Shown here: piece by piece, positions 25,451 to 34,377 of the stretch | How the letters are laid out: every line of letters starts with the position of its first letter | Position numbering within the stretch: position 1 is the stretch's first letter | DNA from: DATKUK01 sp035530655 | GTDB taxonomy: Bacteria > Planctomycetota > Phycisphaerae > UBA1845 > DATKUK01 | DNA: 64,000 bases | Direction: 5' to 3' | NCBI GenBank assembly: GCA_035530655.1 | Contig: DATKUK010000006.1 | Location: 39,494 to 103,493 of the forward strand | Notes under the pieces: generated by a model | Database searches by the model: none | Told to the model about the DNA's origin: nothing | Seen by the model: only the letters and a program-made list of their open reading frames with translations | Program-made: the position numbers and the translations under genes

Positions 25451-27022
25451 TTACTGACCCGAGTGCTGATCGGGGTCGTCGTCCTGCTCCATTCGCGCGT
25501 GGTGGTCGAGCGCCAGCGCCAGGTTCATCCAGCTACAGGTCTTGCGGAGCTGGCGGTCCTTGGGGGGCACGAAGGTGGCGGCGAGGCGGTCCAACTCGCC
25601 GGCGGCCTTGGCACGGCGGTAGATTTCGGCCCAGGCGCACTCGCGGCCGGGGAAGGCCTCGCACGTGCCCTCGGCGTCGCATCCGCCGCACGGGCCGTTG
25701 GGCAGGCCCTTGCCGCACGTGCTTTCGATGCAGACGTACTCGGTCTCGGGCAGGCTGCACGAGCCGCACCCCTCGCAGCCGACCAGCGGCGTCTTGGCTA
25801 GGCGCTCGCACAGGTAGCCGGCCTTTTTCAGCACGGGGTGTCGGATGATGAAGCGCGACACAGCGTGGCCTACGTGGCCCGGCTCCATAAAGTCGGTAAA
25901 GAGCAGGTCGTGCATGGCCCGCAGCATGCGGAAGCGCATAGGCCTGGCCACTGCAAGCCCATCGGGCGACGGCTGGTCGGTGTTTAGTCCGTTCGAGTCG
26001 GCAGTGAACAGATAGAACCCCTCGGCCGGGGCGAACCGGACGGCCCGCCCATCCTCCAGCCGGGCCAGGTCGAGCCATCGCTGCCAGAGCGCGTCGACGC
26101 TGGGCTGGCTGGCCATCAGTTCGTCGACGCGGTCGAGCACTTCGCGCAGCGTGTCGGGCTTCTTGAACCCGCCGATGTGCACGCCCGCGTAGCCGAACAG
26201 CCTGGCCAAACCAATGTGAAGCATCATCATCTCGACGCGCTTGGCCTTGCCCTTGTCGGGCAGCTTCGACCACTGCTCGAGCAGCGTGACCAGATCCTCG
26301 GTGATGATCACCCCGGGCACCTCGCCGCGATTGGCGAATCGGGCGAAGGCCGGCGTCAGCCAGTACAGCGCGGCAATGGCGGGGACGGGCTGCCGCGTGA
26401 AGCGCAGGTGAAGCACCAACTCCTGCGTCTTGCGCAGGTCGTAGCCGACCTGGTTGAACACCACGTCCATGCCGCGCGCGATCTTCTTCTGGAGCTTGAG
26501 GTACTGCATCATGAGCGTGGGCTCGGTGTACTTGAAGCTGGTCACCGCGCCGGCGATGCAGAACCGGTCGCTGCACTGGCGGGCCAGGTCGACTGCCTGC
26601 ACCGAATCGAGGAACCCCTGGGGGCTGACGGCGTCGAGGTCGGCGTTCTTGCGGAATTCCTTCTGCACGCGAGGGACGTCGCCAGTGACGACCAGCGGGT
26701 TGGCCAGCCCCAGCGCGAGCATCTGCTCATATCGGCCGCGCATGGCCTCAGGCGTGTGGTTCTTGCCCGACAGGTGGACGAGCGGCATCTTGCCGCTAAC
26801 GTCGGCGGCCCGGACGGCCAGATCGATGGGGTCGTGGGCCGTCTCCCCCACGACCCGATCGGTGATCCCAATGGTCTGGATGCGAGGCTCATCGCCCACA
26901 TAGCGTGCCAGGGCAACCAAATCGTCTATCGATTCGCTTCGATCGGGCGCGGTGTATTCGAGGGTAACGATGAACTGTCCCGTCTCGAGCGCCTGTCGAA
27001 AAGCGTTTGCATATTCGCTCAT
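25451..27022 (-). CDS. metF: Methylenetetrahydrofolate reductase fused to a MetV-like Cys-rich C-terminal domain
   Basis: Reduces methylene-THF to methyl-THF for methionine synthesis or a one-carbon pathway. 523 residues, against ~300 for E. coli MetF. Residues 1-330 are the TIM-barrel MTHFR (FIVTLEYTAPDRSE, NPLVVTGDVPR, AGVHIGGFKKPD). The last ~150 residues hold about a dozen cysteines (CEGCGSCSLPE, CGKGLPNGPCGGCDAEG) as in MetV/MTHFR_C of acetogens, which binds Fe-S or zinc and links MetF to other electron donors. ATG 27022 is preferred to GTG 27043. The electron donor may therefore not be plain NADH. Confidence 0.88.
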   Translation of the reverse strand: MSEYANAFRQALETGQFIVTLEYTAPDRSESIDDLVALARYVGDEPRIQTIGITDRVVGETAHDPIDLAVRAADVSGKMPLVHLSGKNHTPEAMRGRYEQMLALGLANPLVVTGDVPRVQKEFRKNADLDAVSPQGFLDSVQAVDLARQCSDRFCIAGAVTSFKYTEPTLMMQYLKLQKKIARGMDVVFNQVGYDLRKTQELVLHLRFTRQPVPAIAALYWLTPAFARFANRGEVPGVIITEDLVTLLEQWSKLPDKGKAKRVEMMMLHIGLARLFGYAGVHIGGFKKPDTLREVLDRVDELMASQPSVDALWQRWLDLARLEDGRAVRFAPAEGFYLFTADSNGLNTDQPSPDGLAVARPMRFRMLRAMHDLLFTDFMEPGHVGHAVSRFIIRHPVLKKAGYLCERLAKTPLVGCEGCGSCSLPETEYVCIESTCGKGLPNGPCGGCDAEGTCEAFPGRECAWAEIYRRAKAAGELDRLAATFVPPKDRQLRKTCSWMNLALALDHHARMEQDDDPDQHSGQ

Positions 27023-27111
27023 TACGCCAACAACCTTTCGCACACGGTCGGCCGCCGGGTCCGGCCGGCCTGGCCGGCACGGTACGAACCCGCAGTCGAC
27101 GAGAAGCAGGG

Positions 27112-27120
27112 ATTATAGCA
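27112..27120 (-). promoter_or_regulatory. Extended -10 promoter of metF
   Basis: TGC followed by a perfect TATAAT on the minus strand, with only a weak -35 (GTACCC at 27135-27140). The predicted leader is about 85 bases, too short for a SAM or cobalamin riboswitch. Confidence 0.5.
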
Positions 27121-27230
27121 CGTTCCCCGGCGACGGGTACGCGGTCGGGCCGGGGCATCGGGCCCAGTTGGCCCTGGAGGCTGAGAACGGCGCCTTCGCA
27201 CGCCGCCGGGCTGACGATGGACTGATTCGG

Positions 27231-27584
27231 TTACCGCGAGCCGGTGTATTCCGATGCGAACATCGACATATCAACCAGATCCACATCGCCGTCGCCATCC
27301 AGGTCGGCGGCCATGTCGGGCGGTCGCGGGCTCTCCGGCCGGCCGCTGGGCGTGTAGCCGGGGTTTGTCGTCAGCAGGATGCGGTCGACGCGGGCACCGT
27401 CCTCACGCATCCACAGGTTCACGCCGTGCCGCCCGCGCGAACACACGCGGATCGTGGGTCGTCCCCCGCCGTCCTTGACGGACCACCATGCGAATCCGGT
27501 GACGATCGCCAGCACCGTTTTGGCACGTCCGGCGGACAGGTCGGCTCGTGCCAGGCGGGACGGCAGCCGGCACCGGCCAGCCAC
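27231..27584 (-). pseudogene. C-terminal fragment of a secreted dockerin-bearing protein
   Basis: The last ~85 codons look genuine: HGVNLWMREDGARVDRILLTTNPGYTPSG, of which the WMREDG and RILLTT parts mark the end of a malectin/carbohydrate-binding-like domain, then a single dockerin-type repeat DLDGDGDVDLVDMSMFASEY. Upstream the frame loses any family character and no ribosome site or signal peptide is present, so the front of the gene has been lost. Similar dockerin tails end the two large beta-helix proteins in this window. Confidence 0.5.
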
Positions 27585-27751
27585 CTCCAGACGCCGGCGC
27601 CTATGGGTGAATCAGTGCTCACGCGTTCCCCCTCCGTTGACACAAAACGGCGCGGCCACCCCAGCTGCGCACCGGCCCCATGCGAACTGACCCAACATGT
27701 GCAACGGAATCTCCCGTCCAGCCGCCCTCCGTGTGGCCGGCGCATAAAATG

Positions 27752-27864
27752 GGCGCCGGAAGCCGAACCTTGTTCTCACGGCGCCAGGCGGGTTTTCGAC
27801 CCTAGGCACCACTGTTTAGAACGTCTAGGTTCCTTCGACTTCCGGCGCCGCCCGCCTGGCACCG
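27752..27864. other. Array of crossed inverted repeats (possible pseudoknot RNA)
   Basis: Arm A GGCGCCGGAAG (27752-27762) pairs perfectly with 27839-27849. Inside it GAACCT (27765-27770) and GTTCT (27772-27776) pair with 27827-27832 and 27818-27822. In the loop, the 14-base arm 27779-27792 pairs with 27851-27864, outside the hairpin, with one mismatch. The A-C-B-C'-A'-B' order is that of an H-type pseudoknot. It lies between the dockerin fragment and the 68-residue gene; strand and function are unknown. The rest of 27585-27912 shows nothing else. Confidence 0.4.
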
Positions 27865-27912
27865 CCGGTACGCTGAAAAACTATTGCCGTCCTCATGGCG
27901 TGGCACGGTTCG

Positions 27913-28119
27913 TCAATTGAAGCTCGCCCCGCTCGACGGGCTCTGTGGCTGACGCCGCTCGCCAACCGACTCGCGCGCGAGCCGCAAATCACGAAGGTGA
28001 CGCGTCAGGATATATCGCAGGTCGTCCAGCTCCGTATGATCGCGACGCGAATCCTTCCACCTGGCCACTTCGGTTACCAATCGATCCATACACGCATCGA
28101 GTTCGCGGGTATCCACCAT
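27913..28119 (-). CDS. Small hydrophilic protein of unknown function
   Basis: 68 residues, charged and helical (MVDTRELDACMDRLVTEVAR start; DDLRYILTRHLRDLRLA later), with one cysteine. ATG 28119 has a very good ribosome site, GGGAGGTG, 8 bases upstream, which is the main support. The same frame is open for another 111 codons upstream, but that would cross an intrinsic terminator and a promoter and is not coding. It resembles small regulators or adaptor proteins only in composition. Confidence 0.6.
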   Translation of the reverse strand: MVDTRELDACMDRLVTEVARWKDSRRDHTELDDLRYILTRHLRDLRLARESVGERRQPQSPSSGASFN

Positions 28120-28235
28120 GACCAACACCTCCCGGCGGCTTGCGGAAGGACCGACGAGGCGACGGTCGCTTCCGGAAAGCCAAACCGTAACCACACCGTC
28201 TTGGCCTGCGGTTGGATAAACCACAGGCCCTAACG

Positions 28236-28269
28236 AAAAAAAACCCTGCGAGCCGGTCGGTCCGCAGGG
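28236..28269 (-). terminator. Intrinsic terminator
   Basis: On the minus strand CCCTGCG (28263-28269) pairs with CGCAGGG (28244-28250) around a 12-base loop and is followed at once by eight T (28243-28236). No protein gene ends just upstream, so it ends the orphan transcript starting near 28434. Confidence 0.8.
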
Positions 28270-28434
28270 CTTGGTACTCGCTTTTTTTCGTTGCCCTACG
28301 GACCGGCGCGACAAAGCGTCCATCCCGTAACGTGGTTCGCCGTAAACGGCTTTACCGCGCACGATATAATCGCCTGGTAGATGAACGCTCTGGTCGATCC
28401 GAAGGACATTACGTAACCGCTGCCTCCCGTGTTC
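28236..28434 (-). ncRNA. Candidate structured small RNA, about 200 nt
   Basis: A strong promoter (28441-28468) and a strong intrinsic terminator (28236-28269) bracket about 200 bases without a convincing gene. Inside are a perfect GCCG-TTTA-CGGC hairpin and a nested CGTT-ACGG / CCGT-AACG stem with a GGAC/GTCC inner part. It does not match the conserved parts of 6S, SRP RNA, tmRNA or RNase P that I can recall. It could be a stand-alone sRNA or an attenuated leader of the 68-residue gene about 115 bases beyond the terminator. Confidence 0.4.
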
Positions 28435-28440
28435 ACTATA

Positions 28441-28468
28441 AATGTACCACAAAAACGAGGCTTGTCAA
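28441..28468 (-). promoter_or_regulatory. Strong orphan promoter
   Basis: Minus-strand consensus TTGACA (28468-28463) and TACATT (28446-28441) with a 16-base spacer, in a locally AT-rich patch just after the end of the large beta-helix gene. No good protein start lies close downstream. Confidence 0.65.
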
Positions 28469-28527
28469 CCGCATTTTTTCGGAACCTTCCCCGGCCGCTG
28501 GGAATCGCGCCCCAAGCCACAATACTC

Positions 28528-31500
28528 TCACGGCGGGCCGGTGAAGGCGGCGAACAGGTCGGCTGCATCGGCCAGGTCGCAGTCACCGTCGCGATCCAGA
28601 TCGGCCGCCGGGTTCGCGGTAGCTGTTTCGGGCCCGCCCATAGCGGCGGCCAGCACCTTGTAGTCGTCCAGATCCACGTCGCCGTCGGCATCCAGGTCGC
28701 CCGACACGGCGGGCACCTCGTCGGCCCCGATCTCCACCCGCCCGAACACGACGCGCGCGTCGCCGTCGATGTCGGTTTCATCCGGCGCCGGTACGAAATT
28801 GGGATCGCCACCGTTTACGCAAGGTGATCCTGTTTGCAGGTGAGGGTCGAACAGACGATACCCGTCGCCGTTGTGCACCCAGGTCTGGCCGTTGGGATCC
28901 TCGATCGTCGTCCGGTCTGCCCAGACGGTAATTGTCGTGGCCGAGTTGTCTGCAATGACCAACTGACGGGGCTGCGACACGTCGGGATTAATCAGCTTGC
29001 CGACGAGCGTCGCCTCGCCCCAGCCGGCAAGCACGTCGGCAAATGTGATCCGTTGCGTGTTCGGGTCATAGGCGCCGTCGGCAGTCCACGTGCCGCTGCC
29101 GATCGATACAAAGAGCGGGTCGTCAGCGATGTTGCCGGTGCCTCCGCCCGACCAGTCCATAATGCAACTGTATGTCGGCGTCGAGCAGTTGTAGATCTGC
29201 GCGGCCTGGGGTGCGACGTTGTCCCATAGGATGCAATTGGAGATCGTGCCGTCGCAGTCGCGCAGGCCCCCGCCGTAGGACGCCTGATTGCCGGCAACCG
29301 TGAGATTTCGCAGGGCGCCGTCGCAGTTGTAGAGCCCGCCGCCCCATCCGCCGGCCTCGTTGCCGACGATCACGGAGTTGAGGATCGACCCGCCGCTGTG
29401 GCCAATGCCGGCGCCGTCGTACTGCGTTGCGTTGCCCGCAACAAAGCAGTTCGTGATCGTGCCGTTGCAGGACCGCAAGCCTCCACCCCATTGGGCCCGA
29501 TTGCCGGCGATGATGCAGTTGCTTATTCGTCCGCCGCAGCCGTACACCGCACCGCCCCAGTGACTAGCCGCGTTGCCGACCAGGATGCAGTTCTCGATGG
29601 TGGGCCCGGCCGACGCGCAGTAGATCGCCCCGCCGTCGTAGGCCGATCCGGCCACAATGGTCAGGCCGTCAAGCACAGAGTTAACACCCTCACCCTGGGT
29701 AAAGGCGAACCCGCGACCGGCGGACTCACAGTCAATGATGCAGTTGTCCGGACCGTTCTGGCTACGCACGGTGATGGCTTTGCCGCCGAAGTCCACGTCG
29801 CGGTTGCCCGGCCCGCAGTAAACTCCGTCCAGCACGACCACCATGTTGTAGCCTGTCACGGCCTTATCGATCGCTTCCTGAATGGCATCGAAGGGGTGGG
29901 CGAAGCTGCCGTCCTCGTTGGGGTCGCTGGCGTTAGGATCGCCCCCAGCCGGATCGCCGTCGGCATCGTCGTCGACATAGAGGGTGTACGACCACTCATA
30001 GGCCCCCATATCGACCACGGCTGTCGCGTCGCCGTCGCCGTCGGTCGCGCGTGGGTGCCCGTCCAAATCGGTGTCGGCGTCGGGCGGAGGCACGAAGTTC
30101 GGATCGCCTGCGTCAACGCATGGCGAACCGCCCAACAGGCGATAATCACCTCCGGCCGCGTCGGCAAACATCGGAACCTGGTCGATGTTGCCCGCGCCCG
30201 TCCAACCGTCCTGCACATCGCTGTAGGTCACGACCGCCGTGCCGACGATCTGACCGGGACTGTTCGACCACAGGATGCTGTTTTTCACGACGGCTGAGGT
30301 CAGCCAGCAATACAGCGCGCCGCCCGAGCTTGCCGTGTTGTCGACGACGGTATTGCCGGTGAGCGTCGGTTGCGAATCCAACTCACAATAAATGCCCCCG
30401 CCACGATATCCGGCAATGTTTGTGACAATCAGATTGTTGGCTATAAGCGGCGAGGAATTGTCGTAGCAGCACAGCGCGCCGCCGCTGTACGCTTGGTTTC
30501 CCGCCAAGCTGTTGGCTACAACGGACGGCGAAGACCCATTGCAGTGGATGCCGCCACCTCGGCCTTCCTCGCCATCGTAATTCGCGGTGTTCGACGTGAT
30601 CTGGTTCGCCCATATCGCCGGTGACGAAGCGTTGTAGCAGGCTATGCCGCCACCGCGCCCTCCGGTTCCGCCGTCGTCCGCCGTGTTCGACGTAATCTGA
30701 TTGCTGGTGATTGCAGGCGAGCTGTTGTCGCAGTATACGGCGCCGCCGCAGGTAGCCGTGCTGCCGGCGATGCGGTTGTCTTTCAGCATCGGCGAGGCGC
30801 CCGCCAGGCAGGCAATGGCGCCGCCATAGTCGGCCGTGTGGCCGCTGAAGACGTTGTCTCGAACGGTCGGCGAGGCGCCCTGGCAAAGTACGCCCCCGCC
30901 GCAATTGGCGGGCCAAGTGCCGTCTGCCAGTCCGTTGGCGAGGGTAAAGCCGGCCAGCACGGCGTTGGGATCCTCGTTGGTGCGAAAGACAAAGACTCTT
31001 GCAGCCTGTCGAGCGTCGATCGTACAAGCCTCCGGGCCGTTGGCACTACACACCGTGATCGCCTTGCCGCCGAAGTCGATCTGTCGGTTGCCCGCGCCGG
31101 TGTATGTGCCGTCCAGCACGCGCACGGTGTCTCCGTTGGTGGCGCCGTCGATCCCTTCCTGAAGGGCGTCGTACGGGTGCGCGAGGCTGCCGTCCTCGGC
31201 CGGGTCGCTGCTGTTGGGGTCGCCTGGAGCCGGGTCGAGCGGACCGTCGTCATCGACGTAGATCACGTGACCGGTGTTGAGGGCGTACTCGTAAGAGCCC
31301 ATGTCGACACGTTCGTTGTCCAGCCGCGGGTTGCCGCCCAGGTCGGTCTCGTCGTCATAGGCCACGAAGTTCGGATCGCCGGCGTCGATACAGGGCGAAT
31401 TCTCGCTCAGACGGTAATCCTGATCATTTGGATCGATAAATAACGGGCTGCCGTCGATGTTGCCCTCACCCGTCCATCCGCCCTCGACGTCGGTGTAGGT

Positions 31501-34377
31501 CACGGCGGGTGATCCGCGAATTGCATCCGGATCGTTGTCCCAAAGGATACTGCTGGCCACTTGCACCGAGGTGCCGTCGCAACTGATGCCGCCGCCGCCC
31601 AAGTCGGCGGTATTGTCTGCCGCCGTGGTGTTGGCGACGACCGCGGCCGAGTTGCTGCAATACATGCCGCCCCCGTAATACTCCGTCGTGTTGAGCGACA
31701 TCAGACAGTTCACAATCGTCGGCGAGGCGTCGAGGCATGCGATTGCTCCGCCCCCGTACTGCGCTGCGTTGCCCGTGAGAATGAGCTTGCTGAGCGTGGG
31801 CGACGAGCCGTCGGTGCAGAGAATGCCTCCACCCGTGCCGGCATAGCCATTGACGATCGTAAAGCCGCGGACCACCGAGCCGGCCCCCTCGCCGCTGTCG
31901 AAGACAAAGCCGCGGTGGGGCTCGGCCTGGCTGCCGGCGCAGTCGATGACGCAGGCACTCGGGCCGTTCTCACTACGTAGAGTGATCGCCTTGCCCGCAA
32001 GGTTGAGGTCACGATTGCCCTGTCCGCTGTAGACGCCGTCAGCCACCACGATCACGTCGCCGGCTGCGGCGGCGTCAATCGCCGCCTGTATGGTCGCTTT
32101 GGGGCCTCCCCTGTCGTTCGGATCGTTGGGGTCGCCGCAGGTTGACTTAAGTCCGCTCCAGGCGTCGCTGCCGCAGGCTGCGTTGACGTACAACACCACG
32201 CTGACGGGCGAAGCCGACTCGTAGGCCCCCATGTCCACCCGCTGGTTGATCACGCGAGCGTTGCCGTCCAAGTCGGTTTCAGCCCCCGGCGACGGCACAA
32301 AATTCGGATCGCCTGCATCGATGCACGGCGACGCGGCAAGCAGGCGGTAGTCGTCCCCGTTGGGATCAGCGAACAGCGGGTCTTCGTTGATGTTGCCCTG
32401 TCCTGTCCACCCGGCTTCTACGTCGCTGTAACTAACTGCGAAGGTACCGACGAGTTGGCCCGGCGAGTTAGCCCAAAGGATGCTGTTCGTCACGGTTGCC
32501 GACGTCAGCAAGGTGTACATGGCCCCGCCGGCCGCTGCGGCGTTGTGGGCAACGGTGTTGCTCACCACGAGAGGCTGCGAATCCACCTGACAGTAAATTC
32601 CCCCTCCGCGATAAGTCGCGGTGTTGCTCGTGATCCGGTTATTCGCCAGAAGGGGCGACGAACCGTCGTCCAAACCCAGCGCGCCGCCGCTGTAGGCCTG
32701 GTTCTGCGTGAAGATGTTGTTCACGATGCTCGGCGACGATTGATCGCAGTACACAGCGCCCCCGCATCCGGCGGCGACATTAGCCGAAAACGTGTTGTGC
32801 CAAGCGGCAGTTGAAGACCCACCGACGCAGGCCAGGCCGCCGCCGCTGTCAGCATCGTTTGCCGTAATCTGATTTCCCGTAAGGGTAGGCATCGACGCAC
32901 CCGTGCAGTAGATGCCGCCGCCGCGATGCTCAGCCGTGTTGCTGCTGATGCGGTTCTTTCGGATCGTGGGTGACGCCCCACTGCAATAGATGCCGCCGCC
33001 GCAGTCGGCGGGGAACGTCCCAGTGGCCAGACCGTTGGTAATCGTGAAACCCTCCAGCAGGGCGTTGGGATCTTCGCCGCTCTGGAAAACGAAGCCGCGG
33101 CCCGCTCCCTGGCAGTCGACGATCGTCGCGGACGTTATGTTGGGATCGTTCGGATCGCCGCTCTTTACGACGATGGCCCTACCGCCAAAGTCGATGTTGT
33201 AGTTGCCCGGTCCCGTGTAGGTTCCTTGTAGGACCTCGATGGTGTCGCGGCTCTGGGCCGCGTTAACCGCTTCCTGAATCGCGTCGTATGGATGCAGGTG
33301 TGTGCCGTCCTCGTTGGGGTCGCTGACGGCCGGATCGCCCGGCGCCGGATCGCCGCTGGCGTCGTCGTCCACGCAGATCAGCCTCCCGCCTGAGGGGACA
33401 TACTCGTACGCGCCCATGTCCACGCCGTCATCGAGCACGCGAGGACTGTAGGTCAGATCCGTCTCGTTGCCGGGCGGGGGTACGAAGTTCGGATCACCCG
33501 CGTCGATGCAGGGCGAATTCGCACTCAGGCGGTAGTTGCCGCCGCTGGCGTCGGCAAACAGTGGGTTTTGGTTGATATTGCCGGCCCCCGTCCAGCCGCC
33601 CTCGATGTCGCTGTAGGTAACCTCTACCAGTCCACTCATCTGGTCGGGGTTGTTACCCCAGACGACGCTGTTGCCAATCGTGGCGGCGTCTTCACCGGCG
33701 TCGTAGTAGACGGCACCACCGTTGAGCGAGGCGCTGTTGGACGCAAGGGTCGTGTTATCGATCGTTGCCCCCGCCCCGCTGCAATAGACGCCAGCCCCAT
33801 ACCAGTCGGTGCTGTTGCCGTAGATCAGGCAATTGAGGATCGCAGGCGACGAACCATAGCAGGCGATGGCCCCGCCACCGTACTCGCCCACGTTGCCCGA
33901 CAGGATGATCTTGCTGAGCGTGGGCGACGAGTCGTCGCACAGAATGCCGCCGCCGGCCAGAGCGTAGCCGCCTCGGATCGTGAAGCCACGGACGGCCGAG
34001 TCAAACTGTTCACCGCTGTGAAAGTGGAATGCGCGATGCGGATTCGATTCGCTGCCCTGACAATCGATTACGCAATACGCTGGGCCGTTGGCACTACGGA
34101 CGGTGATTGCCTTGCCGCCCAAGTCGATATCCCGGTTGCCGTCTCCCGTGTAGACCCCATCTACCACAACAACCACGTCGCCTGGGGCAGCCACGTCAAC
34201 GGCTGCCTGAATCGTCGCCTTCGGGCCGTCCATTCCGTTTGGGTCGTCGCAGTCGGCGTGCAGGCCGCTCCAGGCATCGTTGCCGCAGGCGCCGTTGACA
34301 TGATACGTATCCCCCCTGGCAGGCCACGTCATCAGCGCAAGCAACGCCAGGCATGCAGACATCGACTTGACGAACAC
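28528..34377 (-). CDS. Giant secreted five-module parallel beta-helix protein with dockerin-like C-terminus
   Basis: 1949 residues, exported (signal MSACLALLALMTWPARG). Five beta-helix modules, each ending SPC(I/V)(D/N)(A/G)GDPNFVP followed by a DMGAYE-type strand. Modules 1 and 3 begin with VNGACGNDAWSGL-type sequence; modules 2, 4 and 5 begin with YVDDD...DPAPGDP...SDP-EDG (starts near 33385, 31262 and 29985). Each has a GKAIT/V-RS-NGP strand and GGGI-C/GGA-YC turns. The end has two dockerin-type calcium loops (DLDADGDVDLDDY, DLDRDGDCDLADA). GTG 34377 is chosen for GGGGAGG 5 bases upstream. Likely a cell-surface or matrix polysaccharide-binding or -cleaving protein; no catalytic residues are obvious. 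Confidence 0.88.
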   Translation of the reverse strand: MFVKSMSACLALLALMTWPARGDTYHVNGACGNDAWSGLHADCDDPNGMDGPKATIQAAVDVAAPGDVVVVVDGVYTGDGNRDIDLGGKAITVRSANGPAYCVIDCQGSESNPHRAFHFHSGEQFDSAVRGFTIRGGYALAGGGILCDDSSPTLSKIILSGNVGEYGGGAIACYGSSPAILNCLIYGNSTDWYGAGVYCSGAGATIDNTTLASNSASLNGGAVYYDAGEDAATIGNSVVWGNNPDQMSGLVEVTYSDIEGGWTGAGNINQNPLFADASGGNYRLSANSPCIDAGDPNFVPPPGNETDLTYSPRVLDDGVDMGAYEYVPSGGRLICVDDDASGDPAPGDPAVSDPNEDGTHLHPYDAIQEAVNAAQSRDTIEVLQGTYTGPGNYNIDFGGRAIVVKSGDPNDPNITSATIVDCQGAGRGFVFQSGEDPNALLEGFTITNGLATGTFPADCGGGIYCSGASPTIRKNRISSNTAEHRGGGIYCTGASMPTLTGNQITANDADSGGGLACVGGSSTAAWHNTFSANVAAGCGGAVYCDQSSPSIVNNIFTQNQAYSGGALGLDDGSSPLLANNRITSNTATYRGGGIYCQVDSQPLVVSNTVAHNAAAAGGAMYTLLTSATVTNSILWANSPGQLVGTFAVSYSDVEAGWTGQGNINEDPLFADPNGDDYRLLAASPCIDAGDPNFVPSPGAETDLDGNARVINQRVDMGAYESASPVSVVLYVNAACGSDAWSGLKSTCGDPNDPNDRGGPKATIQAAIDAAAAGDVIVVADGVYSGQGNRDLNLAGKAITLRSENGPSACVIDCAGSQAEPHRGFVFDSGEGAGSVVRGFTIVNGYAGTGGGILCTDGSSPTLSKLILTGNAAQYGGGAIACLDASPTIVNCLMSLNTTEYYGGGMYCSNSAAVVANTTAADNTADLGGGGISCDGTSVQVASSILWDNDPDAIRGSPAVTYTDVEGGWTGEGNIDGSPLFIDPNDQDYRLSENSPCIDAGDPNFVAYDDETDLGGNPRLDNERVDMGSYEYALNTGHVIYVDDDGPLDPAPGDPNSSDPAEDGSLAHPYDALQEGIDGATNGDTVRVLDGTYTGAGNRQIDFGGKAITVCSANGPEACTIDARQAARVFVFRTNEDPNAVLAGFTLANGLADGTWPANCGGGVLCQGASPTVRDNVFSGHTADYGGAIACLAGASPMLKDNRIAGSTATCGGAVYCDNSSPAITSNQITSNTADDGGTGGRGGGIACYNASSPAIWANQITSNTANYDGEEGRGGGIHCNGSSPSVVANSLAGNQAYSGGALCCYDNSSPLIANNLIVTNIAGYRGGGIYCELDSQPTLTGNTVVDNTASSGGALYCWLTSAVVKNSILWSNSPGQIVGTAVVTYSDVQDGWTGAGNIDQVPMFADAAGGDYRLLGGSPCVDAGDPNFVPPPDADTDLDGHPRATDGDGDATAVVDMGAYEWSYTLYVDDDADGDPAGGDPNASDPNEDGSFAHPFDAIQEAIDKAVTGYNMVVVLDGVYCGPGNRDVDFGGKAITVRSQNGPDNCIIDCESAGRGFAFTQGEGVNSVLDGLTIVAGSAYDGGAIYCASAGPTIENCILVGNAASHWGGAVYGCGGRISNCIIAGNRAQWGGGLRSCNGTITNCFVAGNATQYDGAGIGHSGGSILNSVIVGNEAGGWGGGLYNCDGALRNLTVAGNQASYGGGLRDCDGTISNCILWDNVAPQAAQIYNCSTPTYSCIMDWSGGGTGNIADDPLFVSIGSGTWTADGAYDPNTQRITFADVLAGWGEATLVGKLINPDVSQPRQLVIADNSATTITVWADRTTIEDPNGQTWVHNGDGYRLFDPHLQTGSPCVNGGDPNFVPAPDETDIDGDARVVFGRVEIGADEVPAVSGDLDADGDVDLDDYKVLAAAMGGPETATANPAADLDRDGDCDLADAADLFAAFTGPP

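Noticed and set aside
27023..27111. SAM or cobalamin riboswitch ahead of metF
   Set aside because: The leader is only about 85 bases and lacks the conserved B12-box or SAM-box cores.
27752..27864. Integron attC site
   Set aside because: The GTTRRRY and RYYYAAC core boxes are not at the arm ends and no integrase or cassette genes are near.
27913..28452. A 179-residue protein starting at 28452
   Set aside because: Its first codons lie in the -10 region of a strong promoter, and the frame crosses an intrinsic terminator; only the last 68 codons have a ribosome site.
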